DNA from: Candidatus Obscuribacterales bacterium
Lineage (GTDB): Bacteria; Cyanobacteriota; Vampirovibrionia; Obscuribacterales; Obscuribacteraceae
Reading direction: 5' to 3'
DNA: 64,000 nucleotides
NCBI GenBank assembly: GCA_019747875.1
Contig: JAIEQI010000041.1
Location: 29,103 to 93,102, forward strand
Part shown: positions 26,515 to 34,649 of the stretch, piece after piece
How positions within the stretch are numbered: position 1 is the stretch's first letter
How the letters are laid out: each line of letters starts with the position of its first letter
Notes under the pieces: model-generated
Told to the model about the DNA's origin: nothing
Databases searched by the model: none
Seen by the model: the letters and a program-made list of their open reading frames with translations, nothing else
Program-made: the position numbers and the translations under genes

Positions 26515-26630
26515 ACTTGAAAGTACGTGTCCAAAGGAAACGTACGGGCATCAATATACCACAGGTTGAAGGGCTGGTGCGCTTACCGCATATACCTTGT
26601 TAACGTGCAGACATTAATGATGCGATGTCA

Positions 26631-29258
26631 CTAAAGTGCCATGCTGGTTGCCAGCTTCTTGAGCTGAATAATTTCGTGTTGCACCAGGAGCGCGGCACCG
26701 CGCCATAAGGTGTGTGTCGGCAAAGTATCTAAACGTTCAAAAATTGTCTTCAACTGTATTTTGCCATTGGAGACGCTGAGAATTTCCTTCATCGCTTTTT
26801 CTTCATCGGGAGAAGGCGGATCTTTCAGCTCTCTTAGCGGAGCTAGAACGTCGGTACCGCCTTTTTTAGCGGCGGCTTGAGGCCAAACGAAGAGATCCAA
26901 TTGTTTGATGACATCATGAGCAGAGGTGTAATGGTCACGTGCCAGTGCACCGTCCATTAGAGCACGTTCCAGGGAGCCTGGTACGTCAAAAGATTTCGGC
27001 AGCTTGCCGATGTCATCCAAGGTTTGTTTGTCGATGGAAGTGAGGTCGCTAAATGCAAATTCGCCTGACTCGAAGAGCACCAGGAATTCGATGATAGCTG
27101 GTTGTCCGGAGAACTTGCCCATGCGTGCTTTGGTCGGGCGGCCATTCTCGAGGTAACACCAGAACATTTTGCCGTCAGGGTTGGTGACTGTCAGGATGCC
27201 GCTCTTGCGCGAAATCGAAAGCGATTGCATCAACGCAGCCGGATCGAAAACATCAAGCGAACCGCCGAGGTTGCTTGCCAGTTTCGCCGAACGGAAAGCT
27301 TTGGGCACGGCATTGATATGGGCAATCTTGTTGCGTTCAGATTGACCGCGAGCATACGATAGTGCCGTCTCCAAGTTGACGATCAGTTCTTCCGGATTGC
27401 TTGTGTCTTCTGGGAAGCTGGTAATACCGATTGCCATAGACCAACGGCCGACTCCGCAGGGATAATCATCCGTTTCCAAAACCTGTCGAAGTCTTTGAGC
27501 AAAGATAGTGGCTTTTTTAGAATCGACTTGTCTGAGGATAACAAGGAACTGCGCGCCCTGGTAGCGTATTAAATGATCACCCCAGCTGCCCATAGTTTCC
27601 GTTCTTCGTTGGTTGAGCAACTTGTCGATGCGTCGTCCTAACTCTTGAATGACGGTATCGCCGGCGGGGCGCCCGTATTTCTCGTTAATCGCCAGTACGT
27701 CGTGCCCCTCAACAAGAAATAAGGAGAACGGGCGCTTCTCTCCGTCTATGCCGTCGCTGTGTGATACCAATTGTGGTAGCAAGTGTGGCAAGTAGTTCTT
27801 GTTTGGAAATCCGGTGAGCTCGTCTGTTCGTGCCGATTCGACCTGTTCCTCGTAAACCGTAATGTGGTGCAGGGCTTTTGCCGTGACGTGCGATGCCCGA
27901 TTGAGGATGCGGGTTATGTGTTCGAGGCTTTGATCTTGTCCGCGGAAGAAAACTACAATGAATGCCAGCTTTTTTTGCTGGAAGCGAAGCGGAGAGATTA
28001 GAACGTAACGAGCGCTTGTAAGCTCTGCTATTTCTTTGAATTGTGTTTCCTTGACGGCGGAGGGATCAAGAACGCGGCAAAGCTCGTTCTGGTCATCCTC
28101 TGCAACTTTCATGACTCCCAGTCCCTTGTATACATCAAGCGGATTGTTGCTGAAGCCGATGTGTGATGTTAGGTTTGCATCGCCTTTTCGATTCATGTTG
28201 AAGAAAAGCGCAAACTCAAATGATGTAGGAAATTCATTGTGGAGTTGAGCCAGAAGTGTATCAGAGACACCAATGACGGCTGTATGCGCTTCGAGATCGG
28301 CAGTTAGTCGATCGATAAATTGGTTTTCTGCTTCCTTGAGATAAAGAACCGTTTTTTCTTTTTTCGCCTGCGTCATTTCTTGCTCAAAACGGGCGTTGAG
28401 TTGCTTAATAGTGTTTTCTCGTTCCTTCAGCAAAGTGTTGCGGTCTTCTATTTTTTTGTCTTTGTCGTCAAGTAAGCGAACCAGATTTCGCACTTCTGCT
28501 GTAGCTGCGGCAAGTGAGAGCTTTCCCGGGGTCATGCCTGTTTCGTTATCCTTCAACTTGTGATGTTTCAGAACACTGGCAATGGGCAGCGTAATAGAGA
28601 ACAGGAATAAAATCAGGAAGCCCAAGCACATACTAAACAGCAAGATCAGCGCTACAACAAATGGAACTTGCGCCTCAAGCGGGTCACCGCTCAATCCGAT
28701 TGCAGGACCGCTGTAAAAACCTACGTGCAGATTTGCTCCGGTTGTGACTGGAGCTACAGATTCGTAATAGTCTTGTCCGCGCCAAACAAGGTTTCTCGAG
28801 TTCTCCAGCATCTGCCCTGCCGGCAAGTCCGGTGCAAATGTCCGGGTTGACGGGAGCGGTTTTTGATTGCCATCTGTCAGGTAGTACCAGGACAGATGGT
28901 GCTCGTTTATTTTTTCCAGAACTGCAGACGGCGTTTCTTTTGGGGTGAGATTTTTGAGGTCAGGCTTGGGCGGCGGTGTTTTATCAGACTTGTCTTGCTT
29001 GTCGCTGCTCTTGTCTTTCTTTCCTTTGCGCTTCTTTGTTGCCGCCGGGTCCGGAGTTTTATCTGCCTGCTGCTGGTTCTGTGCATCTAGGGCGGCCTGC
29101 TGTGCCTGAACCTTCTGTGCCAGCTCAACGGCGAGTTTTCGCGCGATTTTGTCCTGATGGCTCTCTGTCAGTTGTGGGAAAAGAGCATTGCTGATGCCGG
29201 TTACTAGCAAGAAACCGACCATGATCAAAAGAAATAGTCGTATGAAAAAGTTGTTCAA
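26631..29258 (-). CDS. membrane GGDEF-like protein with DUF4388 domain; GGDEF site degenerate
   Basis: 875 residues. N-terminal membrane helix (FFIRLFLLIMVGFLLVTGISNALF), a periplasmic region with a Lys/Pro/Asp-rich linker, a second membrane segment (VPFVVALILLFSMCLGFLILFLF), coiled coil, a GAF-like region and a GGDEF-fold domain. At the GGDEF position the sequence is Y-QGAQF (566-571), so cyclase activity is not expected; the domain may bind nucleotide as a receptor. A DUF4388 domain follows (LGGSLDVFDPAALMQSLS...), then a helical C-terminus. DUF4388 proteins are typical of cyanobacterial and deltaproteobacterial signalling. Likely a membrane sensor. Confidence 0.88.
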   Translation of the reverse strand: MNNFFIRLFLLIMVGFLLVTGISNALFPQLTESHQDKIARKLAVELAQKVQAQQAALDAQNQQQADKTPDPAATKKRKGKKDKSSDKQDKSDKTPPPKPDLKNLTPKETPSAVLEKINEHHLSWYYLTDGNQKPLPSTRTFAPDLPAGQMLENSRNLVWRGQDYYESVAPVTTGANLHVGFYSGPAIGLSGDPLEAQVPFVVALILLFSMCLGFLILFLFSITLPIASVLKHHKLKDNETGMTPGKLSLAAATAEVRNLVRLLDDKDKKIEDRNTLLKERENTIKQLNARFEQEMTQAKKEKTVLYLKEAENQFIDRLTADLEAHTAVIGVSDTLLAQLHNEFPTSFEFALFFNMNRKGDANLTSHIGFSNNPLDVYKGLGVMKVAEDDQNELCRVLDPSAVKETQFKEIAELTSARYVLISPLRFQQKKLAFIVVFFRGQDQSLEHITRILNRASHVTAKALHHITVYEEQVESARTDELTGFPNKNYLPHLLPQLVSHSDGIDGEKRPFSLFLVEGHDVLAINEKYGRPAGDTVIQELGRRIDKLLNQRRTETMGSWGDHLIRYQGAQFLVILRQVDSKKATIFAQRLRQVLETDDYPCGVGRWSMAIGITSFPEDTSNPEELIVNLETALSYARGQSERNKIAHINAVPKAFRSAKLASNLGGSLDVFDPAALMQSLSISRKSGILTVTNPDGKMFWCYLENGRPTKARMGKFSGQPAIIEFLVLFESGEFAFSDLTSIDKQTLDDIGKLPKSFDVPGSLERALMDGALARDHYTSAHDVIKQLDLFVWPQAAAKKGGTDVLAPLRELKDPPSPDEEKAMKEILSVSNGKIQLKTIFERLDTLPTHTLWRGAALLVQHEIIQLKKLATSMAL

Positions 29259-29426
29259 ACAGGGCTCAATTCCGCGTCAGTTTGCAAAGAGTGATTCCAA
29301 TTAGACAAGTTTATGTCTATGGATCTAACTAGTAAATAGGCTCACACCAGATGTATGCCACTGATATAAGGCTCCCCTACATTAATTGTAGTACTTTGGA
29401 ACAGTTTGAAAAGTCTTGGAAAGCTA

Positions 29427-30071
29427 TTAGTAAACGCTTGATCCAGGCATGGCGACAGATCTGTTGTAGATACCAGACACCCGTAATCCGTTGGCTTCCC
29501 GGCGAACAAGGAAATCAGCGTTGACATGTTGCATAGATCTTTGCAGTACCAAATTTCCTTGAACCTGCACTACAACGCTGCCATCGGGGTTGGCTGCAAC
29601 CGGATTAATTGCAGTTGGTGTAAAACTGCCGTGCAAAGTGCCGGCGACAATAGAATTTGATATTTCTGGAGTCCAGAAAGCGGCCTGGAAGGCTTGAGAT
29701 GCTTCCGGTGTCATCCAGTTGAAAGCCGACTGATGGTTAGAAGCAGCCGTATGCGCGTTGTAATCCATCGCCAACCCGATCCACCAGCTGATAAAGTCTT
29801 TCGCTAGATTTGGAGTTAAAGCTGCCGCCGTGGCTTTGTTTTGTGGCGCTGCCGCTGCTGGCTTTTGCGCTTGACTATCGTCTTGCCCATGCTGGGCCTC
29901 AGTTTCGCGCATTCCATCCTTTTGCTGGCGCGCAGATGGGACGACTCGATCACCGCTGCCACCGCCAAATCCACCGACAAAAATGGCCAGCAAGCCGATG
30001 ATAACAAGAGCAAATAAGATCTTGTCCTGGAAAATCTTCTGTATCAGGGCTCGGATGATCTCGTAAAACAT
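29427..30071 (-). CDS. single-pass membrane protein with possible NTF2-like domain
   Basis: 214 residues. One membrane segment (ILFALVIIGLLAIFVGGFGGG), an Ala/Gln/Pro-rich linker and a C-terminal domain (about 90-205) ending in beta strands (VVVQVQGNLVLQRS, DFLVRREANGLRVSGIYN). The TM-linker-domain design and the 'FxxAFW..' helix loosely resemble VirB8/IcmL-like periplasmic domains; this is only a shape likeness. GAGAGAATC precedes the ATG. No secretion genes nearby. Confidence 0.6.
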   Translation of the reverse strand: MFYEIIRALIQKIFQDKILFALVIIGLLAIFVGGFGGGSGDRVVPSARQQKDGMRETEAQHGQDDSQAQKPAAAAPQNKATAAALTPNLAKDFISWWIGLAMDYNAHTAASNHQSAFNWMTPEASQAFQAAFWTPEISNSIVAGTLHGSFTPTAINPVAANPDGSVVVQVQGNLVLQRSMQHVNADFLVRREANGLRVSGIYNRSVAMPGSSVY

Positions 30072-30326
30072 GATTCTCTCAGTGTATACGGTGACGGGGC
30101 CAGCCGCCTGCTTTTATTGTGTGAGAAAAACCACAAAAATCAACTCGTGGAGTTCCCATGATTTCTTGATAAGACGTCAGTCCATATAGGTCCGGCTTCC
30201 ACTTTTCTGGCTTGGAGCTTGTAGAATTGGTGGACTTTGTTGCCATTCATACTGACAATGTCTCGGATAATTGTCAGCTGGTGCTTATGTCGCAGCCCAG
30301 CGAACTGACGGAGCGTTTATATAAAT

Positions 30327-30668
30327 ATGGGTGAAATCAACGAGCTTGAAGACGAAGAGGAAACTCAAGATGAGTCTGACGATCTTCTGATCCCAGTTCC
30401 TCTATCGGCCGAAGAAGCTCTGGCGGGAAGTCGAAAATATGTTGCTTACACCGTAAAACTGCCTTCTGAGCAGCTTGCGGCGCTGCAGTTAATTTGGCTG
30501 GAACTGAAACGAATGTATGGAACGCATTCGCCGGACAAGAGTGGGATCATTCAACAAGCAATCACCGAGTGGCTCAAGCGCTGGGATGGTCCAGAGAAGG
30601 CTCAGCTTCTCAAACAGCTGCTCGAAATCCGCCAGAACACTCGCAAGCGACAGTACAAAAAACTTTAG
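30327..30668 (+). CDS. small protein with ribbon-helix-helix-like C-terminus
   Basis: 113 residues. An acidic N-terminus (EDEEETQDESDD) precedes a basic segment KYVAYTVKLPSEQLAALQLIWLELK...SGIIQQAITEWLKRW whose strand-helix-helix order is that of RHH/CopG-type DNA-binding proteins. DNA binding is inference. Ends seven bases before a strong hairpin terminator. Monocistronic. Confidence 0.7.
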   Translation: MGEINELEDEEETQDESDDLLIPVPLSAEEALAGSRKYVAYTVKLPSEQLAALQLIWLELKRMYGTHSPDKSGIIQQAITEWLKRWDGPEKAQLLKQLLEIRQNTRKRQYKKL

Positions 30669-30674
30669 TAATAG

Positions 30675-30760
30675 AAAGGTCCGCTGCAGTAAAACGCTCT
30701 GGAGTTTCGTTGGGCACTAGCCCCTCTACTACTTCGCGAATTAAGCAGCGGACCTTTTTT
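30675..30760 (+). terminator. intrinsic terminator with long structured loop
   Basis: AAAGGTCCGCTGC (30675-30687) pairs perfectly with GCAGCGGACCTTT (30745-30757) and is followed by a T-run. The 57-base loop holds an inner hairpin (GGGC-ACTA-GCCC). The words CGCTCTGGAGTTTCGTTGGGC inside and a near copy just after it (30764-30785) look like a duplicated segment. Most likely terminates the upstream gene; the long loop may have another role. Confidence 0.75.
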
Positions 30761-30845
30761 AAGCGCGCTGGAGTTTTGCTAGGCTGTCCACCTTCTCAAC
30801 TCCTCCGCTTTCCAAACGCCCGTCCGGCGTAGTTAAAAAACGGAC

Positions 30846-31511
30846 TTAGCTCTGCACTAACGGCTTTTCATCAATGTCGCTGGGAGCTGCCATCGCCGGA
30901 CCGTTAGGAGCTCCGGGAGCGCCAGGTCCATTGAAACTGAACTTGCCGGGGCCACCAGGACCACGCATTCCAGGGGCGCCGTGACCTCTAAAATGATGGC
31001 CACCCATTCGTCCGCGGAAATGCCCGCCGCCACCGCAATGTCCACCACGCCCCTTCATTCCGCCACCCATGGCTTGAGAAACCAGCATGCGATGTCTGAT
31101 TTTTTCGCGCTGTTCTGGTGTCAGAATTGCCAGTTTGTCGATCTTGAAGTTGAGTTTGGCTATGGAAATCTCTGCTTTGAGAGCATTGATCTTTGTTTGC
31201 AAATCAACAGCCTTGGCTCGGTCAACTTGTGCTTGAGCGAAAACATCCTTCAGCTGACGGCTCAGTGATCCCAATTGAGTCTTTTGGGCTCCGATGCTGT
31301 CCTTGAATTTGTTATTCAGGGCGCTCATCTTTTGAAGCTGGTCGTCTGTCAAGCCAAATTTGGCGCGCCCTTCCGGTCCACCTTCTGCCAGGCGTTTTGA
31401 CATTCTGAAATGCTCAGGTTGGTTGGCACCAGGGGCGGTGTCATCAGCGGCAAGTGCTGGTGCTGCTACCATGATGCTGGTTAGAATAAGACTGTATAAA
31501 GGCTTATACAT
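30846..31511 (-). CDS. Spy/CpxP-like periplasmic protein with Gly-Pro-rich tail
   Basis: 221 residues. Signal peptide (YSLILTSIMVAAPALAAD). The LTDDQ...LTPEQ pair spanning helical residues 50-140 is the LTXXQ motif of the Spy/CpxP family of envelope chaperones and metal-stress proteins. The tail is Gly/His-rich (GGHCGGGGHFRG) then Gly-Pro-rich, with G-x-P/P-G triplets reminiscent of collagen-like sequence. The His/Cys-rich part could bind metal. AGGAGAG precedes the ATG. Downstream of it on the same strand no gene follows before the terminator. Confidence 0.8.
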   Translation of the reverse strand: MYKPLYSLILTSIMVAAPALAADDTAPGANQPEHFRMSKRLAEGGPEGRAKFGLTDDQLQKMSALNNKFKDSIGAQKTQLGSLSRQLKDVFAQAQVDRAKAVDLQTKINALKAEISIAKLNFKIDKLAILTPEQREKIRHRMLVSQAMGGGMKGRGGHCGGGGHFRGRMGGHHFRGHGAPGMRGPGGPGKFSFNGPGAPGAPNGPAMAAPSDIDEKPLVQS

Positions 31512-31532
31512 TTGACTCTCCTTTGAGTGCTA

Positions 31533-31853
31533 TTAATAATCGAGCTGCATATTCAGGCTTCGCCACGCCGGCTGGTCGCCATTGTGGATGTATGGGTTAA
31601 CGTCAGGATGGCTAGCATATGGTCCTCCGGTCGAACTTCCATAAGTTCGGGCCGGAGCCCGATAGCCGCTGGCATTTGATGGATATGCATTGCTTGGATT
31701 GAATCTCAACCCGCCGCCGCCGGTGGTGCCCGCTCCGCCGTGGGTTTGTCCGGCATGGCGTTTTGCTCCACCGTATCTTTGAGCATCCACAGGAAGTGCC
31801 AACAGAGTGAGTGTAAGCAGATTACAAAGACAAAGCGCTGCTATGGTCTTCAT
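31533..31853 (-). CDS. small exported Gly-rich protein
   Basis: 106 residues from the ATG at 31853, chosen because AGGAGGG lies about six bases upstream; the longer frame to 31910 lacks one. Signal peptide (MKTIAALCLCNLLTLTLLALPVDA), then a Gly/Ser/Tyr/Pro/Asn-rich mature part. No family. Co-directional with and 21 bases upstream of the Spy-like gene, so probably co-transcribed; both are exported and Gly-rich. Confidence 0.7.
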   Translation of the reverse strand: MKTIAALCLCNLLTLTLLALPVDAQRYGGAKRHAGQTHGGAGTTGGGGLRFNPSNAYPSNASGYRAPARTYGSSTGGPYASHPDVNPYIHNGDQPAWRSLNMQLDY

Positions 31854-32144
31854 AAGACCCTCCTGTGTACTGTGTCTATCCAGCCTGAGATGGATAAACT
31901 GCAAAGGCATTTTTTTACCCCTACAAGTTATTGACGCCAGCCTGGAGAAAATGGTTCAAAGGATTGAATTAAATGCAGTTAATCAAAATCCGTAAAGCGA
32001 GACTGCTTGCAGCCTTTGCACTTCAAATAATCAGTCTGCCAAACAAATGTGCCTGCCGGATAAGATGCAGACATCGCTCCTCGGCAATTCCGCTCGCCAG
32101 CGACCGCTGCCTTCGCCGGGATGCTCAGCGAAGATCCGAGCGTA

Positions 32145-32678
32145 TTAGACAGGCGCAGCGTTGATCAAAATGAATGCGACTAAACAAGGTGCGTTACTAC
32201 GGTTGCTCCATGCATGATTCGTTCCTCGTTGAATCAGGCAATCGCCGGCTTTCATCAAGGTCTCACCCTCGTCCATTATGGCGTAGATTTCACCTGAGAT
32301 CACAATGGCATAATCCACTGAGTTGGTTTTATGCATTCCCGGTTTTTGGGGATTAGTCCGATCGAGCGTGTGTTCTCCACCTATCGCTTTAAATGCGGCT
32401 TCAACGTCGACCTTTCCAATTGTTTGCAGATCCGGTGGAAACTCTACTACGCGAAAAATTGATCCATTTGCAGGTGGTTCCAATACTAACTTTCTGGCAG
32501 CAGGATCTTCATCGCCAATATTGTTTGCTGGTGTTGAATTTGTCACCCACAGATCTGTCAGTCCAAATGCCGGTTCATTCAATACTGCAAGAGCGTGAGG
32601 AGAAGGACCATCCATGGCAATAAAGGATTTTCCGTTTGCATTATGTCCGGTGACGATTCTTCTGATCTTTTGCAGCAT
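32145..32678 (-). CDS. cupin-domain protein
   Basis: 177 residues. Cupin barrel seen in GMHKTNSVDYAIVISGEIYAIMDEGETLMKAGDCLIQRGTNHAWSNRS: the metal-binding H-x-x-x-x-x-x-x-x-G-E block and the second G-D-x-x-x-x-P-x-x-H-like block with His. Such two-domain-looking small cupins are often dioxygenase- or gentisate-related, or regulators; the substrate is not evident. AGGAGA precedes the ATG. 21 bases after the aminotransferase gene, in one operon with it and DedA. Confidence 0.85.
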   Translation of the reverse strand: MLQKIRRIVTGHNANGKSFIAMDGPSPHALAVLNEPAFGLTDLWVTNSTPANNIGDEDPAARKLVLEPPANGSIFRVVEFPPDLQTIGKVDVEAAFKAIGGEHTLDRTNPQKPGMHKTNSVDYAIVISGEIYAIMDEGETLMKAGDCLIQRGTNHAWSNRSNAPCLVAFILINAAPV

Positions 32679-32699
32679 TGCAATTCTCCTTTGAGGATT

Positions 32700-33896
32700 T
32701 TAGTTGATAAGTTGCGTAAGCGCGCTGGCGAGCTTTTCGATATCCGGCTCCTGTACAAAAGGATGGCAAGACAAGCGCATTCCGGCGCCCGGCTGTTCCG
32801 AGCTGAAGTCCGGTTGTACCCAAATTCTATGCTTCTTCCATAATTCAGCTCTCAAATCCTTGCTTCTTAACTTGTCGTCTCTAAACCTGACTGCGACCAT
32901 GCCGCAGATTTCGTCATCAGCGTCAGGTGTTAGTAATTCAGCATTTCTAAATCTGCTCGCCAGTGCTTCGCGCAAGTATTTGTTAAGGTATTTCTGCCGA
33001 GTTGCAATTGCTTGTGGACGCAATGATTCTTGCAGTCGAAGTGCGGCTTGCAATCCCAGCCACTTTACCGGATCACTGGTACCTGGCCATTCAAACTTGT
33101 GCCGGTCTGAGAATTGTCCTGTGGCGTCAAAGAAACGATCTCCGATTGTGACTGGCTCGAGCCTATCCATATATGAAGGATCGACATGTAGAAAGCCTGT
33201 ACCATTTGGTGCTCCCATCCATTTATGGCCGGATGCCACCCATAATGGATATTGTGAGATGGAAAGCGGTCCCTGTCCTGGAGCGTGTGCACCATCGACT
33301 AAAAGGGGGATGCCGGCGCGTTTTAATTCTAAATCCAGCAGATCAAGTTTTGGTCTCCATCCGTTTAGGCAATTGATCTGACTAACCAGAACAAGTTTTG
33401 TTTTTGGTCCGACAAGATTCAAGAGATCCAGGCATAGTTTTTCGGAGCCGCCATGTGGATCTACCGTGGAGCGCTTGCTCACGATTCCTTTACGCTCTTC
33501 TAAAAAACGAGACAGTGTTTTGACACAGTTATGTTCTTGATCTGTCGTGACAAATTCGTCGCCTGCATTCTTTAGAAACGACTGCATGATCAGCTGAATG
33601 CCAAAGGTCGAGTTCTGAGTTAGAAACAGCGTGTCTTCACTAGCACCAAACAAATGTCGAGCTTGCTCTCTGGTTTCATTCCAGATTTCATGCTCGACAA
33701 AAGTCATTATTGTTGGATTGGCGTTTAAGCGACGATAGCCTTGCTCGATCGCATTGAGCACGCAGAGCGGTTTCACGCCGCAGCTGCCGCTATTGAAATA
33801 GATGCCATCTCGTTGGCTTGCCGGCCATTCCGCCTCGACAAGCCCCATATCTATTTCAGCGCAGTCAGGCGCTAATCTCTTTTCAGATGGTGCCAC
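32700..33896 (-). CDS. class V PLP-dependent aminotransferase (isopenicillin-N-epimerase-like)
   Basis: 398 residues. Fold-type I motifs: FNSGSCGVKP near the start, an SQINCLNGWRP-LVDGAHAPGQ segment (the Asp that contacts the pyridine nitrogen), and SGHKWMGAPNGTGFL with the PLP lysine K225. The pattern is nearest to isopenicillin-N-epimerase/cysteine desulfurase-like enzymes; reaction not assigned. Starts at a GTG; its 5' end overlaps the DedA gene by 25 bases, indicating tight coupling. No biosynthetic partners beyond the cupin are present. Confidence 0.88.
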   Translation of the reverse strand: MAPSEKRLAPDCAEIDMGLVEAEWPASQRDGIYFNSGSCGVKPLCVLNAIEQGYRRLNANPTIMTFVEHEIWNETREQARHLFGASEDTLFLTQNSTFGIQLIMQSFLKNAGDEFVTTDQEHNCVKTLSRFLEERKGIVSKRSTVDPHGGSEKLCLDLLNLVGPKTKLVLVSQINCLNGWRPKLDLLDLELKRAGIPLLVDGAHAPGQGPLSISQYPLWVASGHKWMGAPNGTGFLHVDPSYMDRLEPVTIGDRFFDATGQFSDRHKFEWPGTSDPVKWLGLQAALRLQESLRPQAIATRQKYLNKYLREALASRFRNAELLTPDADDEICGMVAVRFRDDKLRSKDLRAELWKKHRIWVQPDFSSEQPGAGMRLSCHPFVQEPDIEKLASALTQLIN

Positions 33897-34483
33897 AGGT
33901 AGAATCCGAAGCCGCCAGCACCGACAGCAACGATCGCGATGTCGAATTTGTGCCAGAGGTCGGTGAACATTTCCATGTTCTCGCCGAACTTAATGCCTAC
34001 CCAGGTGAGGAAATAGCACCAAATTAGAGAGCCGACAAAGGTGAAAATTGTAAACATCCAGAAGTGTGCCTTCAGCACGCCCGCTGGAAATGAGATGAAT
34101 GTCCGTACCACAGGAAGCATACGGCAGATGAAGAATGCCCAATCGCCCCAGCGGTCGACCCATTTGTCTGCGTGTTCGAGATCCTTTTCTTTGAGCAAGA
34201 ACCATTTGCCATGGGACTCGACGAATGGTCTGCCGCCATAGAGCCCGAGAAAATATGAAGGAATCGAGCCGATAACGCAGCCGATGGCACCGGCTAGTGC
34301 TGCCAGGTGGATATTCATTTTTCCTTGTTGAACCAATATTCCGGCGGTTGGCATGATAGCCTCGCTCGGTAATGGAATGTTGGCTGATTCAATCGCCATC
34401 ATCAAGATGATGCCGGGATAGCCCCAGGCGGCGACTGCGTCGCGTATCATTTGCAAAATTGGGTCTATGAACTGGTGTAGCAC
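33872..34483 (-). CDS. DedA-family membrane protein
   Basis: 203 residues from the GTG at 34483, preceded by AGAGGT at normal spacing; the open frame continues to 34576 but homology begins here. DedA signatures: PSEAIMPTAGILV (E in the membrane), GSIPSYFLGLYGGRPFVE, and RMLPVVRTFISFPAGVLK near residues 130-150. Family members are tied to membrane-potential maintenance, lipid flipping and polymyxin/alkaline tolerance. First gene of the DedA-aminotransferase-cupin unit. Confidence 0.92.
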   Translation of the reverse strand: MLHQFIDPILQMIRDAVAAWGYPGIILMMAIESANIPLPSEAIMPTAGILVQQGKMNIHLAALAGAIGCVIGSIPSYFLGLYGGRPFVESHGKWFLLKEKDLEHADKWVDRWGDWAFFICRMLPVVRTFISFPAGVLKAHFWMFTIFTFVGSLIWCYFLTWVGIKFGENMEMFTDLWHKFDIAIVAVGAGGFGFYLWHHLKRD

Positions 34484-34649
34484 GGTGGACCTCTTGTTGG
34501 TCGTAGATTCTCCCGAGCATTCTAGCGGCTTCTTTATGTAGTTACTGGAAACTAAACTAAGACTTGGGGATCTCAAGAGTGCTTCCGTTTGCTAAAACAT
34601 AGCTACGATAGGAATTCCTTGGATAATGTGAGGATTGGCTAAGAATAAT

